From Prorocentrum cordatum (Eukaryota > Sar > Dinophyceae > Prorocentrales > Prorocentraceae): a stretch of 64,000 nucleotides of DNA. The position numbers and the translations under genes are program-made. The stretch covers positions 47,501 through 111,500 of the forward strand of contig CAUYUJ010013925.1 of NCBI GenBank assembly GCA_963575745.1, given 5' to 3'. The notes beneath the pieces are model-generated. The model did not search any database, was not told the DNA's origin, and saw nothing but the letters and a program-made list of their open reading frames with translations. Shown here in pieces: positions 43,138 to 53,368 of the stretch (position 1 is the stretch's first letter; each line of letters starts with the position of its first letter).

Positions 43138-43740
43138 CTAGCGAACCGCCGTCCAATCTGCCCAAATCGGGCTTTCCAAGCGCAGGCCCAGGAAAAACAA
43201 AAACCCGTTCTCAAGGCCAAGACTTGTCTTCGCAGGTGGCCGGCGCACGCGCCAATTGGCCCCTTCGGACGTCGCATTTGGGAACAGCGTTGCCTTGAGA
43301 ATCATTGTTTGGGATTCCGACGCGCCTCTGTGGCCGCCTATGCATTAGGAGCGTCGCGGGCGAAACCCGGCGCGCTGCCCTAGCAAACCGCCGCGCCATT
43401 TGCCTAAAGCAAGCTTTCAAGGCACCGGCACTGGAAATACAGCAACCCGTTCTCACGGCCAAGACTTGTCTTCGCAGGTGGCCGGCGCGCGCGCGGACCA
43501 GGCCCTTCGGAGCTCGCTATTCTGACCGCCCTTGGGGAAATGCGCGAAACGCAAAACGGCGCATAAGAAAACGGCGAAGAGAAACGATAAAAGGTTACCT
43601 TGAGAACGCTGCTCTCTCCGCCCTACGGGGAATGCGCGAAACACAGAGACGGGCGCATAAGAGTACAGCGTAGAAAGACAACGAAGTTTGCCTGGAGAAC
43701 TGGTTTTCGCGATTCCCACGAGTCTCTGTGGCGCTCTCGC
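43138..43740. repeat. Internal direct repeats of ~240 bp and ~91 bp
   Basis: GACTTGTCTTCGCAGGTGGC is found at 43222 and 43462 within similar 140-bp segments. ATGCGCGAAAC with GGCGCATAAGA and CTTGAGAAC/CCTGGAGAAC pieces recur about 91 bp apart at 43540 and 43631. A 122-residue frame across it has no recognised domain. Confidence 0.65.
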
Positions 43741-43958
43741 GCTGGCGCCGATTTATACGGGCGGGGACAGGGGGCGGGAGGGTGCGTAGCAGGGTTCGCT
43801 GAGGCATCCTGGGTTCTCTCCTCTTCCCTCTTCCTCCTCTTACTCCTCCTCCTCTTCGTCCTCCTCCTCCTCCGGGCGCGCGAAGCGTCGAGCATTGGGG
43901 GCACTTGCGCAGGTGGCAGCTCCGACGGGGCCCACGAAAGTGTCGACAACTGCGTCGT

Positions 43959-44434
43959 CGGCACCTTCCGGGGAGGCGGGGCGCGCGCGGGCCCTCCTCA
44001 CCGCAGTCGCAATCGCAGCTGCAGAGCAGGTAACGGTGGCGGGGCCCAAGCATCCTTGTAGCGGCGGCGGCAGCAGCGGCGGAAATGGTACATATCAGCG
44101 TTCCACACTACGAGCTGACGGCGTCAGCCCAGAGGTGCTTAAGATCTTATGATAAGAACCTGGATCTTATATGCTATCATCATATGATGTTATAACTATA
44201 TTAGTACTACAAAATGTAAGCATAGTATAATTTTTACACCGCGATCACAAGTTGCAAGGGCGTCTCCAGCGAAACGAAAGAAAAGGAGGAAGGAAAGAAG
44301 GACAAGGAGGGGGGAGGGAGGAGGGGAGAGGGGCGGAAGGAGGAGAAGGAGGAGGACGACGACGACGACGACGATCTCTGCTGTCCGCTGCGGCAACGGG
44401 GGCCCGAGACTCGCGTGGCGGGGCCCCGCGGCGG
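43959..44434. repeat. Segmental duplication, copy b
   Basis: Offset 2220 bp from copy a and over 99 percent identical by eye. Here it continues into CGACCGGGCGCCG rather than satellite. Confidence 0.95.
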
Positions 44435-44479
44435 CGACCGGGCGCCGATCGCGCAGGCGGGCGTGCAGGCGCCCGACCT

Positions 44480-44488
44480 CCTCTTCCC

Positions 44489-44545
<57 letters not shown>

Positions 44546-44990
44546 CTCCTCCTCCTCCTCCTCCTCCTCCTCCTCCTCCTCCTCCCACCCTCCTCCTCCT
44601 CGACTCCTCCTCTCCCATCCTTCGCCTCGACCTCCTCCTCCCCTTCCTCGAGATCCCCCTCCTCCTTGACCCCCTTTCCTAAACTCGACACCCTCCTGCT
44701 TTCCTATAACTCCTCCTCGACCTCGCCCTCTCCTCTTCCTAGCTGTTCTCCTCCTCCTCGAGGTCCTCCTCCTCGACCTCCTGTCCTCTCCTCCCACCCT
44801 CCTCCTCGACTTTCCCCCTCCGCCTCCTCCTCCTTCTCCTCCTCCTCCTCCGCCTCCCCCTCATGCCCGATCGCCCACCTCGGCGGGAATCTTCCTCCTC
44901 CTCCTCGACTTCCTCGTGTTCCCATTCTCCCTCCTCCTCTCTCCTCCCCTCTTTTCCGCCACGGCTCGAGGCCATGGAGTGGTTTGCCCT
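44480..44990. repeat. (GTC)n then CTC-rich tract
   Basis: About 20 GTC/CGT triplets (44490-44545) followed by CTC triplets with CGA, CCC and TTC interruptions to about 44950. Confidence 0.9.
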
Positions 44991-45126
44991 CCTTCGCCTT
45001 CCTGCGGCGCCCCCGCGGCTGCCCGAGCCGCGCTGGGCGCTGGCGCCAGGGATCCTCCCGATCCCCTGTGAGGCCCGCCCGCGCTGGGCACCCCGCGCCG
45101 TGGAGGTCGCGGACGGGTGCCTCCCC

Positions 45127-45393
45127 CAGTACTGGTACCTCCCCGCCGTGGCGGGGAGGTACCCCGAGCATTGGTACCGATGGTACCCGCACATCGCCGA
45201 TGGTACCCCAAGGCCTCGGAGCAAGCCGATTCTCCTGATTTGGCTGGACTCGGGCAGGTGCCCTTATATATATATATATACATGCATAACCTTACCCAAG
45301 ACAAAACATATAGGTACCATATGTGTTGGTACGACGTGGAGTTGGTGGAGCGCGTCATGGCGCCGAGGCGCTGAAGGCAAAACCCGACCTCCT
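45127..45393. repeat. GGTACC-palindrome repeat, copy 2
   Basis: GGTACCTCCCCGCC and GGCGGGGAGGTACC are perfect arms around GT. GGTACCGATGGTACC, a (TA)8 stretch and GGTACCATATGTGTTGGTAC follow. Counterpart of 42871-43137. Confidence 0.9.
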
Positions 45394-45540
45394 CTTCCTC
45401 CTCCTCCTTCCCCTTCTCCCTTCTCGGCGTCACCCCCTCGACATCCTCTTCCTCCTCCTCCTCCTCCTCCTCCTCCTCCCCCCTCTACCTCCTCCCCCTC
45501 CCCCCTTCCATCTTCGTTTCCTCCTCATCATCCTCCTTCG
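45394..45540. repeat. CTC-rich tract upstream of the EEP-USP gene
   Basis: CTC triplets, degenerate at both ends. Confidence 0.85.
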
Positions 45541-45561
45541 TCACCGTGTACGATCTTAACA

Positions 45562-47807
45562 GTTCCACGGCTCTTGGGCGCCACGCCGGCAGCGGCGACG
45601 CGGGGGTACGTCCACTTGTACGTTCGCAGGGGCATGGAGGCGGAGCGGCTGTTGTGTGAGGCTTCCTCGGCTGCTGGCGTGGCTGCGCGCGTCAGGGTGG
45701 CGCCGGGCCGAGGCGGTGCCGCGGCGGACGAGGTCTGCGTCTTGGCAGTGCATTTGCCTGCCGGGGACGGCGGCGCAGCGCGCTGCCGCGCTGGGAGAGG
45801 CGCTGCGGTCGCTGGACGAGAGCGGGGCGGAGCGTGCCAGGGTCTTGGTCGTGGGCGACTGGAACGTGCGGGACGAGGAGGTCGCAGCGCTGTGCGAGGC
45901 TGAGGGCATGTGCGATGCCACGTGCGCTGGGAAGACCTGGGGCGTGAGGTGGAACAGGTTTTTCGCAGATCAGCAGTACAGCGGCCCCGGGTTTCGTTTT
46001 GACCGCGCGATGTTCGGGGAGAAGTTGTTTGCCCGGGCGCATGTGATGGCGCGAGGGCCTGTCGTGTTCGAAGGCGTGCAGTTTTGCGCGTCCGACCACT
46101 TCGGGTTGATGGTGTACGTGGACGTGGCAGACGTCTTTGCGCTGCGAGGCAGGGGGCGCGCGGAGGCAGCCCGGGTGCGGCGCGGGGAGGTGTGTAGGGT
46201 CTGTGAGGTCGGCGGGGAGCGAGAGGCGCAGGAGGTCCGGGATCGCCGGCAGGCTGCCAGGGATCAGCAGGGGCTCGACAGGGAGAGGGCCGCGGAGAGG
46301 GACCGCGAGGCGTTTGCGAGGGGCCAGCAGAGGGCGGCTCGCGAGAGGGCACGCCGGAGGCAGGCGTTGCACGATGCGGCTTTCGGCAGGGAGTCGCTGT
46401 TCGATCAGGACTTCGTCGTCGAGGCGGAGGGGCTGGGCGAGGGTGTTCAGATCTCCGCGCCGTCTGCCATTGTCGTGCCGGGCGCTGAGGAGTGGCAAGA
46501 CGGTGGATGGGGAGAGGTCGCCGGCGTACCCGTGGTGGGCATGGGGAATTTGGGGAACACGTGCTACGTCAACGGCGTGCTGCAGCTGCTCCTGCGGGTG
46601 TCGTCCGTGCACGAGGTCCTTTCGAGACATGGGCGAGACCGGTGCCCCAGGGCGTTGCTTGGAGAGGATTGTGTCGTGTGCTTGTTGCGGGAGACGCTGG
46701 GGCAGGTCATGGCGGCGTCGCGCCGCGCAGGGGTGCGGAAGCCGAGGCTCGCGCAGGAGAGGGCGGCGGTGGACGAGCGGTACGGCGATGACCAGCAGTG
46801 GGACGCCAGCGAGTTCTTTGGGCATTGGTTCCACAGAGCTCGTCAGGTTCGGAAGTCGGGCGAGGGCTCGGAGACACGTGGCTGCGAAAACATAATCAGG
46901 GAAGTTGTATTTTGCTGGAGGGAAATTCGTTTCACTGATTGTATACTTCGTTATGTTTATTTTTTTTTTGTGTGTGTGTTTGTTTATTTGTGTTTTTGCT
47001 TTTGTGTCGCTTCTCTCTCGGAGATTGTTTTAGCGGCCACGGGATCGGCAGCCTTTGTTGGGGCTTCGGCAGGTGGAGCTGGATGCCGGTCGGTGCGTGC
47101 CGTGGGGCGATGGATGGCTACATGGGCAGGACGGCTTCCAGGTTACGCACTGGGATCGCCTGTTCAGGAGTGTGACAGAAACGCGCTCGCGGTGCCGCTC
47201 GTGTGGTCTTTGCCGTGCCAGGTACGGGTCGGCCGAGATGGTGTGCGTGGTCCCGCCCGAGGACAGGAGGGTGTCGTTGACGACCTCCGAGCTGTATCTG
47301 CGCGCGTGCGGGCCCGAGGTGCAGGAGGAGGCGGATCGCCTCGAGTGCCCGAGGTGTGAGTCCCGGCAGGTGCACGTGCTGCAATGGCGGGTGCGCGAGC
47401 CGCCGACGGTGCTCTTCGTGCGGGTGATGCGTCCCGTGGCGGCGGGGGGCCAGGGCGTATTGCTGCGCCGGCGCGTGGACGTGGAGGAGGAGATCCAGCT
47501 GCCGGGGTTTCCGCGCATGGTGCTGGCGGGGGTGCTTTTTCACAACGGGGCCACGGTGCGTTCTGGGCACTACACGTCCATGTGCCGCGGGCCGGGCGGT
47601 ATGTTTTGGATGTACGATGACGCGAAGGTTCAGGCGGTGCAGGGCGAGGTGGGGGAGCAGAAGCCGGCGCAGGTGCACCTCATGGTGTATGTAAACCCGC
47701 GCGGCGGGGCGGTGTGGGAGGGGCTCGCGCGGGGCGGTGCGGCTCGCGCAGGGGCGGCTCTGGATGGCGGGCATGCAGGCATGCATGCAGTCGCATGCGG
47801 CTTATGA
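45562..47807 (+). CDS. EEP nuclease fused to ubiquitin-specific protease (C19), 5' end unresolved
   Basis: Predicted two-domain protein: a metal-dependent EEP phosphodiesterase/nuclease, then a cysteine protease that removes ubiquitin. The 5' part (from about 45562, perhaps after an acceptor CTTAACAG; first ATG 45634) is in one frame with EVCVLAVHLPAG. Near 45770 it must shift by one base into the frame with VLVVGDWNVRDEEV (45842), FRFDRAMFG and ASDHFGLMVY (46087). The N-terminal EEP motif with the catalytic Glu is not visible. An Arg/Glu/Ala-rich helical linker follows. USP motifs: Cys box GNLGNTCYVNGVLQLLL with catalytic Cys codon at 46562, QQWDASEFF at 46795, zinc-finger pairs CRSCGLC and CPRC (47190-47360), and His box SGHYTSMC with FWMYDDAKV (47565-47625). 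A likely intron (46847-47072) restores frame between Cys box and zinc finger. Stop at 47805. The next gene downstream is RPA-like. Confidence 0.8.
46847..47072 (+). other. Probable spliceosomal intron in the EEP-USP gene
   Basis: Removing this 226-base piece joins two frames in phase 0 (ARQ to VELDAGRC). It is T/G-rich unlike the flanking GC-rich exons, has a long TTTATTTTTTTTTTGTG tract, begins GT and ends AG. Both junctions carry CAGGT, as a direct repeat. Acceptors at 47033 and 47051 are also in phase, so the 3' boundary is uncertain. Confidence 0.65.
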
Positions 47808-48359
47808 GTGCTGTGTGCGGGCGTGAGCGGCCTGCTCCTTGCCGACGGGCTTGAACGGGTGGACGGAGTAGGCGCTGCTGGAGGCGCGCGCTGGCATTGC
47901 CCCGGGGCGCGCTCGCACGCTGGAGGCGCACGTGGCCTGGTGGGCGGCCATCCTGGCGGCGCAGGGCTTGTGTTCCGGGAGCTCTAAGGCCCGCGCTCGC
48001 CGCGCTATGAGAAACAAAGGTGTTGCCTGGTTTTGGGGTCCTTGGAGTTTCTCAGGGGTGAGGGGGGGCGTCTGTGCGTGGCATGTGGAGTTGTCGTGCG
48101 AGTGGCAGGTCGCTTTGATGTTCCTCGTCGGTGCTTTCTCGTCGCCGTTTTCCCTGCTCGCCCCGTCGTCGCCCGCGCTGCTGATTGCTCGGCGTGTCGC
48201 CACCTTGCCTTGGGTTCCCATGTGGTTGAGGCCCCGCAAGGATTTATGGGTCAGTTGCGGGTCTCCGGTTTCCCAACAGGGTGCGATGCCTGAGGGCGCG
48301 CGGCGGCCGCGTCGGTCCCACGTCGGTCGCCGGCATTGGTTGACGGCGCCCCGAAGCAG
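47808..48359. other. Downstream of EEP-USP: possible frame-shifted coding tail, then spacer
   Basis: In the +1 frame, WMAGMQACMQSHAAYECC (47761) runs past the annotated stop into protein-like pieces separated by a TGA and a TAG (AACSLPTGLNGWTE, then ALLEARAGIAPGR and HVAWWAAILAAQGL to 47985). This may be a decayed C-terminal extension. The remainder is TTG/GTC-rich without a gene. Confidence 0.4.
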
Positions 48360-48790
48360 GCCGCGACAGGCTAATGGAGGTCCCGAGAGGGCACTAGACG
48401 GTCCCAAGAGGCCCCGAAGACGCCCAAGCTGCCCTCAAGACGGCCGACGAGGACTCCAACACGCTCCACGACGGATTCAAGAGGCTCCCCAAGAGAGCCC
48501 TGGGAGGCAAGATTCACTAATGTTCCGATGGTTTCTGAAGGATTTATGCGTTCTTGCTCCCCCCGCTTCTCAGCGCTCCCTCTCGGCCTCGCTCGGAGGC
48601 CCTTCAGATCGCTCCAAGACGGGCCACGAGGCCCCGAAGAGGGCCCCAAGACGGCCCAGGAGGCTCCCCAGACAACCCAACTGTGCCCCAAGAGCTTCCC
48701 AAGAGAGGGCCCAGAGGGGGACCGTCAACCGATATTTCGAGGTCTCTGGCCCTAGAGGCCGCCTGGAGGCCCCCAGAGGCCACCGAGAGG
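48360..48790. repeat. Relic of the ~370-bp CCCAAGACGGCCC repeat
   Basis: CCCAAGAGGCCCCGAAGACG, CCCCAAGACGGCCCAGGAGG and similar pieces match the family of 5990-9960. Confidence 0.65.
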
Positions 48791-49097
48791 GCCACGGTAG
48801 CCAGTTCGCGGGGGCGTTGTTCGTGGCTCTCTGTGTCGCTTCTTCTTCCTCTTATTCTTCGTTTGCGTCATCATGGCACGTTCGCGCGCCCCGCAGCATT
48901 TGGGTTCGACGCGCCCGGTCTGTTGCCGAGCGCGCGCGGGGACGAGGCGAGGCAGATCTGGTCTTGGGGATCGAATGCAATCCAGCCCAGGGCGTGCGGG
49001 AGAGGTCGGGGTCGTCGTCGCTGTCGTCGTACGTGGCCGCTGCGCGTTTGTTGCGTCGTGTCCGTTAGAGTTTCGCGGTTCGGTCCTTTGCAGGGTC

Positions 49098-51199
49098 ATG
49101 GCGCCCAAGAGGAAGCCCGAGCAGGTGCGGCCGGTTGGGCTCGAGAGGCTGGACGCCAGCATGCGGAACGCGTGCGTTGACGTGCAGGTGCTGGGCGTGG
49201 CGTGCTCAGCGGTTCGGGATCGCCTTTGGGCGGCGGGATGGGATGGGGTCGGGAATGGGAGGGGGGGGGTGGTAGGGTGGGGCGGTAGCTCCATATGGCG
49301 GCGCGCGATCGTTTCCTCCGATCCTGGGCGGGGGCAGGTTAGGTATCCAGCGGAGCGGCCGTCGGCTGGTCGTCAGTGGGCCTCTGGCCTTTGCTGCGCG
49401 CGGGCGCTTGCGCGGTCCGGTCACTGAGGCGGTGGAGATTTTTACGTTCATCGACAAGGAAGATGGGGAGACGGAGCGCGTGTACGGGGTCGCTGCCGGA
49501 TTTGCCCTTGGCAGGGTGGTGTCGATGACGTTCTTCGGCGAGGCGGTGGACGAGATGCGTTCGGCGTGCGTGGACGTGCCCGTGGCGCTGCGGCTGCGTG
49601 GGGGCATGGTGGGGATACGTCGGTGCCCTGGCGGCTTGTTCTTTGCTTCGTTCGCTTCGGCCTGTCTCTATCGCCGCGTTGTGGTGGTCGTGATGTGGTG
49701 GTCGCGATCTGTGTGTGTCGCTCTGCTTGGATCGGTGTTGCGGTCGGATCATCTTGCTCGTTTCGGGGGGGATCGTTTGGGGAGGGGCGCGGGCAATGTT
49801 TCTTTCGTTCATGCGAGTTCCCATTATGAGGGGCACCCGCGTGCGCGCGGGGGACGTTGCCCGCGCGATCGGGGCGGGGTTCGCTGGAGGTCACGAGACG
49901 TCCCTGTCGACGATCATGTACGACATGACGTTCGACAGGAAGTTCGGTGTGCAGAAGTTGGCGGCTGGCGCCATCGGGCTTGGGGACGTGCCCGCGTGCG
50001 TGGCGACCTCGGGCGGGCGCCCGGGGCACGTGGCGGGCGTGGTGAGCAAGGTCGGTGAGATCAAGCACGTCCACCGCAGCATTGTGACGAAGGACCGGGG
50101 CGGTGGGGACCGGAGCGTCGAGGTGATGGAGGTGGAGGTTGCGGTCGAGTCTCCGACGGCGTGCGTCCTTGCTGTGAACGTGTGGGGCAAGGGCGCGCGC
50201 GTGCTGCGCGGCGGTGTCTTGGGGCGGGTGCCGCCGTATCCGGTGATGGTGCACGGCTTGTCTTTGCGGCCGGCGGGGGAGGGGAAGCTGAAGGCGACGC
50301 TGAGGGGCGGCGGGGCCATTCGGGCCATGGAGGCTCCGGAGATGGTGCGCTGGTACGAGGGGGTGAAGGAGTCCCTGGAGTTGGCGACTCGGGTTTATCG
50401 GGCGCCGTCCTTGGCCGATGCCGTGGCCGTGACTGGCGTTGGGCTTCGCAGCTTGCACGAGGCCATCGAGGGCGGCAATGCGGAGGAGGTGCACCACGTG
50501 AAGGTGGCGGCGTCGTTGGTGGACGTTTACCGCAAGAGAGCGCCTTTCTACGAAGCGTGTTTGGAGAAGACGGTGGAGGGGCGGACGTGCCACACCAAGA
50601 CGGCGGCGGGCTTCTGCTGGCGGTGCGACAAGGAGGTGGCGAATACGGAGCCGTTCATGTTCGCGCGTGTGCGGTTGCTCTTTGAAGATGGGGCGATGGC
50701 ATGGGTGACCGTCTTGGGGGCTTCGGGGGAGCAGCTCCTCGGCGTTTCGGCGCAGCACGTGGCGGAGTTGGAGAGCGTGTCCGTCAGCGGTGGTGATGCG
50801 GCGCGGAAGAACCTGGACGGCGTCGTGAGGGGGGCGAGGGAGGTCAAGTGGACGGTTGGGGTGAAGTTGGAGGGGTACGAGACGGATGATGGGGTGGTGG
50901 CGAGTGCGACCGTCTTCGAGGTGAAGACGGTGCTCAAGCGTTCGGCGGCGGATGCGCTGGGAGGTGCCGGCGTGAGCACGGGCGCGGCGCGGGGGGCCGA
51001 TGGCCAGGCGGTGTCTCCGAGCGCGGCGACGGCCTCGGGGGGTCGCGGCGATCTATTCGGGTTCGGCGGCGCCGAGGACGGCGGCGGGTTCGGGTTCGGA
51101 GGCGGTCCCCCTGGCGAGGCGGCGGGGTCTGGCGCGGCGGCAGCCTCGGCGGCTGGTGGCGATGGGGCGCCGCAGCAGGAGGATGACGCGGAGGAGTGA
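49098..51199 (+). CDS. Replication protein A large-subunit-like ssDNA-binding protein (three exons inferred)
   Basis: Predicted single-stranded-DNA-binding OB-fold protein. Exon 1 starts MAPKRKPEQVRPVGLERLDA (49098) and runs to about 49200. Exon 2, in another frame from about 49416, reads VEIFTFIDKEDGETERVYG and VVSMTFFGEAVDEMRSACVD, like the central RPA OB-fold with its Asp-x-Asp-Gly turn and DE/NEAVD-type motif. Exon 3, in the third frame from about 49815, runs to the stop at 51197. Its best match to RPA is the C-terminal zinc-ribbon OB domain: RTCHTKTAAGFCWRCDKEV (50583) with Cys, His and Cys-x2-Cys ligands, then FARVRLLFEDGAMAWVTVLG and GEQLLGVSAQHVAEL. The tail is Gly/Phe-rich (FGFGGAEDGGGFGFGGG) and acidic at the end. 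T/G-rich stretches 49205-49400 and 49640-49800 are the likely introns; exact sites not fixed. Same strand as EEP-USP, 1.3 kb downstream. Confidence 0.72.
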
Positions 51200-51330
51200 G
51201 CGGATGGAGCCGCGGGGCCGCAGTTTTGATCCATTCGACCGCCCTGGCGAGACGGCGGGGCCGGGGAGGGCGGCAACCTCGGCGGCTGGTGACGATGAGG
51301 TGGCGCAGGGGAAGGATTGGGCCGCGGGGC
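51200..51330. repeat. Partial duplication of the RPA-like C-terminal coding sequence
   Basis: CCTGGCGAGACGGCGGGGCC and CAACCTCGGCGGCTGGTGAC (51243-51290) repeat the coding 51110-51160 about 133 bp downstream, beyond the stop. Confidence 0.65.
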
Positions 51331-51596
51331 CGCCGTCGGGCCGCAGTTTTCACTTTCTTGAGGAGGATGAGGTCGGGGGGGCGGTCTGGGCAGAGTGGTT
51401 TTTCGGGGCTAACTTAGGTTTGTTCGGGTTCAGATTGTCTTGGAGCCTTCTGGGGATGTTCGGTGGGCTGTGTTGGGTGCTTCTTTGGTTGTCTCTGAGC
51501 AGGTTTGGAGGCATCTTGGAATGTCTTGGAGCGTTGGTTAGCCGACAGCGCGAGAACCATGAATAGCTGCAACAGCCAATGGAACAGTTATCGGAG

Positions 51597-51920
51597 GTGA
51601 GGGGGGGAGATCGAAGTGGAACGGAGAGCCCCCCTACCGGGAAATAGATATCGGTTTCGTGTTCGTGCGTGGCGTGCGGGCGAGGCGAAGCTGCGTGGGC
51701 GGGCGATAGAAAGTCTCCTGTGGCTGAGGCGCGGCCGGAGCAAAAGAACCTTGACTGGGCGGCCGGTGCCCCGCGCGGTTTTCTGCCGGTGTCCCGCTGG
51801 CGTCCCGTGTGGCTGAGGCGCGGCCGGAGGGAAAAAACCTTGACAGGGCAGCCGGTGCCGCGCGGTGTCCCGCCGGTGTCCCGCCGGTGTTCCGTCGGTG
51901 TTCCGTTCGTGTCCCGATGA
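51597..51920. repeat. Composite dispersed repeat R, copy 2
   Basis: GATCGAAGTGGAACGGAGAG, GTTTCGTGTTCGTGCGTGG, two GGCTGAGGCGCGGCCGGA and serial CGGTGTCCCG, as at 36346-36650. Confidence 0.87.
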
Positions 51921-52410
51921 TGATGTGGATTCCCGTCGGTGTCCCGATGATGATGATGATGACGGTGATGATGATGGTGATGGTGGGGATTCTGATGGTG
52001 ATGTTGGTGTTGGTGATGATGATGATGTTGATGATGATGATGATCATGATGCTGATAGGATGTTGAGGATGGTGTCCCGATGATGTTGCTGCTGTTGATG
52101 GTGATGTCGATGATGATGATGATGGTGTCCCGATGACGAGGACGATGATGATCATGATGGTTCTGTTGATGATGATGATAACGATGCTGATGTCGCGCCG
52201 ATGATGATGATGACGATGGTGATGATGATGATTATGTTGATGGTGTCCCGATGATGATGATGACGATGATGATGAGGATGATGATGATGGTGTTCCGATG
52301 ATGATGGTGATGATGATGATGTTGATGATAATTATGATGTTGAGGATGATGGTGCCCCGATGATGATAATGATAATGATGATGTTGGTGATGATGGTGAT
52401 GCTGCCCCAG
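51921..52410. repeat. (GAT)n array with GTGTCCCGATGATG punctuation, copy 2
   Basis: Same kind of array, in the same position after repeat R, as 36651-37254. Confidence 0.9.
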
Positions 52411-52819
52411 CTTGCCGCCCCGCCGCGCGGACGAGCTGGGCGACGAACCATGCGGGGTCACCTTCACGCGTAAGTTGCACGAGTAGGAGGAAAAGGGTGA
52501 GGAGGATGAAGGGGAGGCGAGGAGGACCTGGTCATTTCGGGCCTGGGCTCTTAAAGACGGGTCGGGAGTGCGCAGCGAGGCTCGAGGACCTGAGAACACG
52601 TTGATTCTGTGCCCAGAAGCAGGGGGGCGCACTTGATATGCGCATGGAATTGTTTTGCTCCGTTTCAGATTTCTTTCTCCCCCCCTCTCTGTTTCATTCT
52701 CTCTTGCCTCCAGGGGCTGGTCATTAGCCCACTCCGCGCCGAGAAGCTCGTTCTTTAGGGCGAGAAGCGCGGGGGCCCAGTTGGTATGCATATGGAATTG
52801 TTTGTATTTCTCTTTTTGG
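52411..52819. other. Unassigned stretch with a short internal duplication
   Basis: GATATGCGCATGGAATTGTTT (in part, 52636) and GGTATGCATATGGAATTGTTT (in part, 52781) are diverged copies 145 bp apart, each followed by TTCTCTCT-type sequence. No gene. Confidence 0.55.
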
Positions 52820-52820
52820 T

Positions 52821-52851
<31 letters not shown>

Positions 52852-52855
52852 GTCG

Positions 52856-52946
<91 letters not shown>

Positions 52947-53007
52947 CCCCATTTTTTTATTTCTCCATGTTTCCCTATCTCTCTTTCTCTTTCTTTCTTT
53001 CTCTCCC

Positions 53008-53039
<32 letters not shown>

Positions 53040-53086
53040 GCTCTCCTTTCTGGCGTCCGATGTCCTTATGTTGCTATTTCCCGTTC

Positions 53087-53168
<82 letters not shown>

Positions 53169-53260
53169 CCCTCTCTCTCTCTCTCCACATATATATATAT
53201 GTATATATTATTTTTTATATATATATATATATATTATTTTTTGTTCTCTCTCCTCCTGTG
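52820..53260. repeat. (CT)n, two long T-runs and (TA)n
   Basis: CT dinucleotides at 52818-52850, about 86 T at 52857-52943, CT-rich to 53045, about 80 T at 53088-53168, CT again, then TA/ATAT tracts (53187-53240). Confidence 0.97.
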
Positions 53261-53368
53261 CCCTGTCATAGTGTTATCTCTAGATGGCAATGAAGAATGG
53301 TTCTGCGCATGCATGCGAGTCATATATACATATATATGTATATATACATATAAATATGCATCTGGTAA

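Noticed and set aside
42838-43383. 181-aa frame across the GGTACC repeat
   Set aside because: Runs through a palindromic repeat and direct repeats; the counterpart copy at 45127 does not keep the frame.
47932-49068. 378-aa frame downstream of EEP-USP
   Set aside because: Only its first ~20 residues look protein-like; the rest crosses the CCCAAGACGGCCC repeat relic and T/G-rich spacer.
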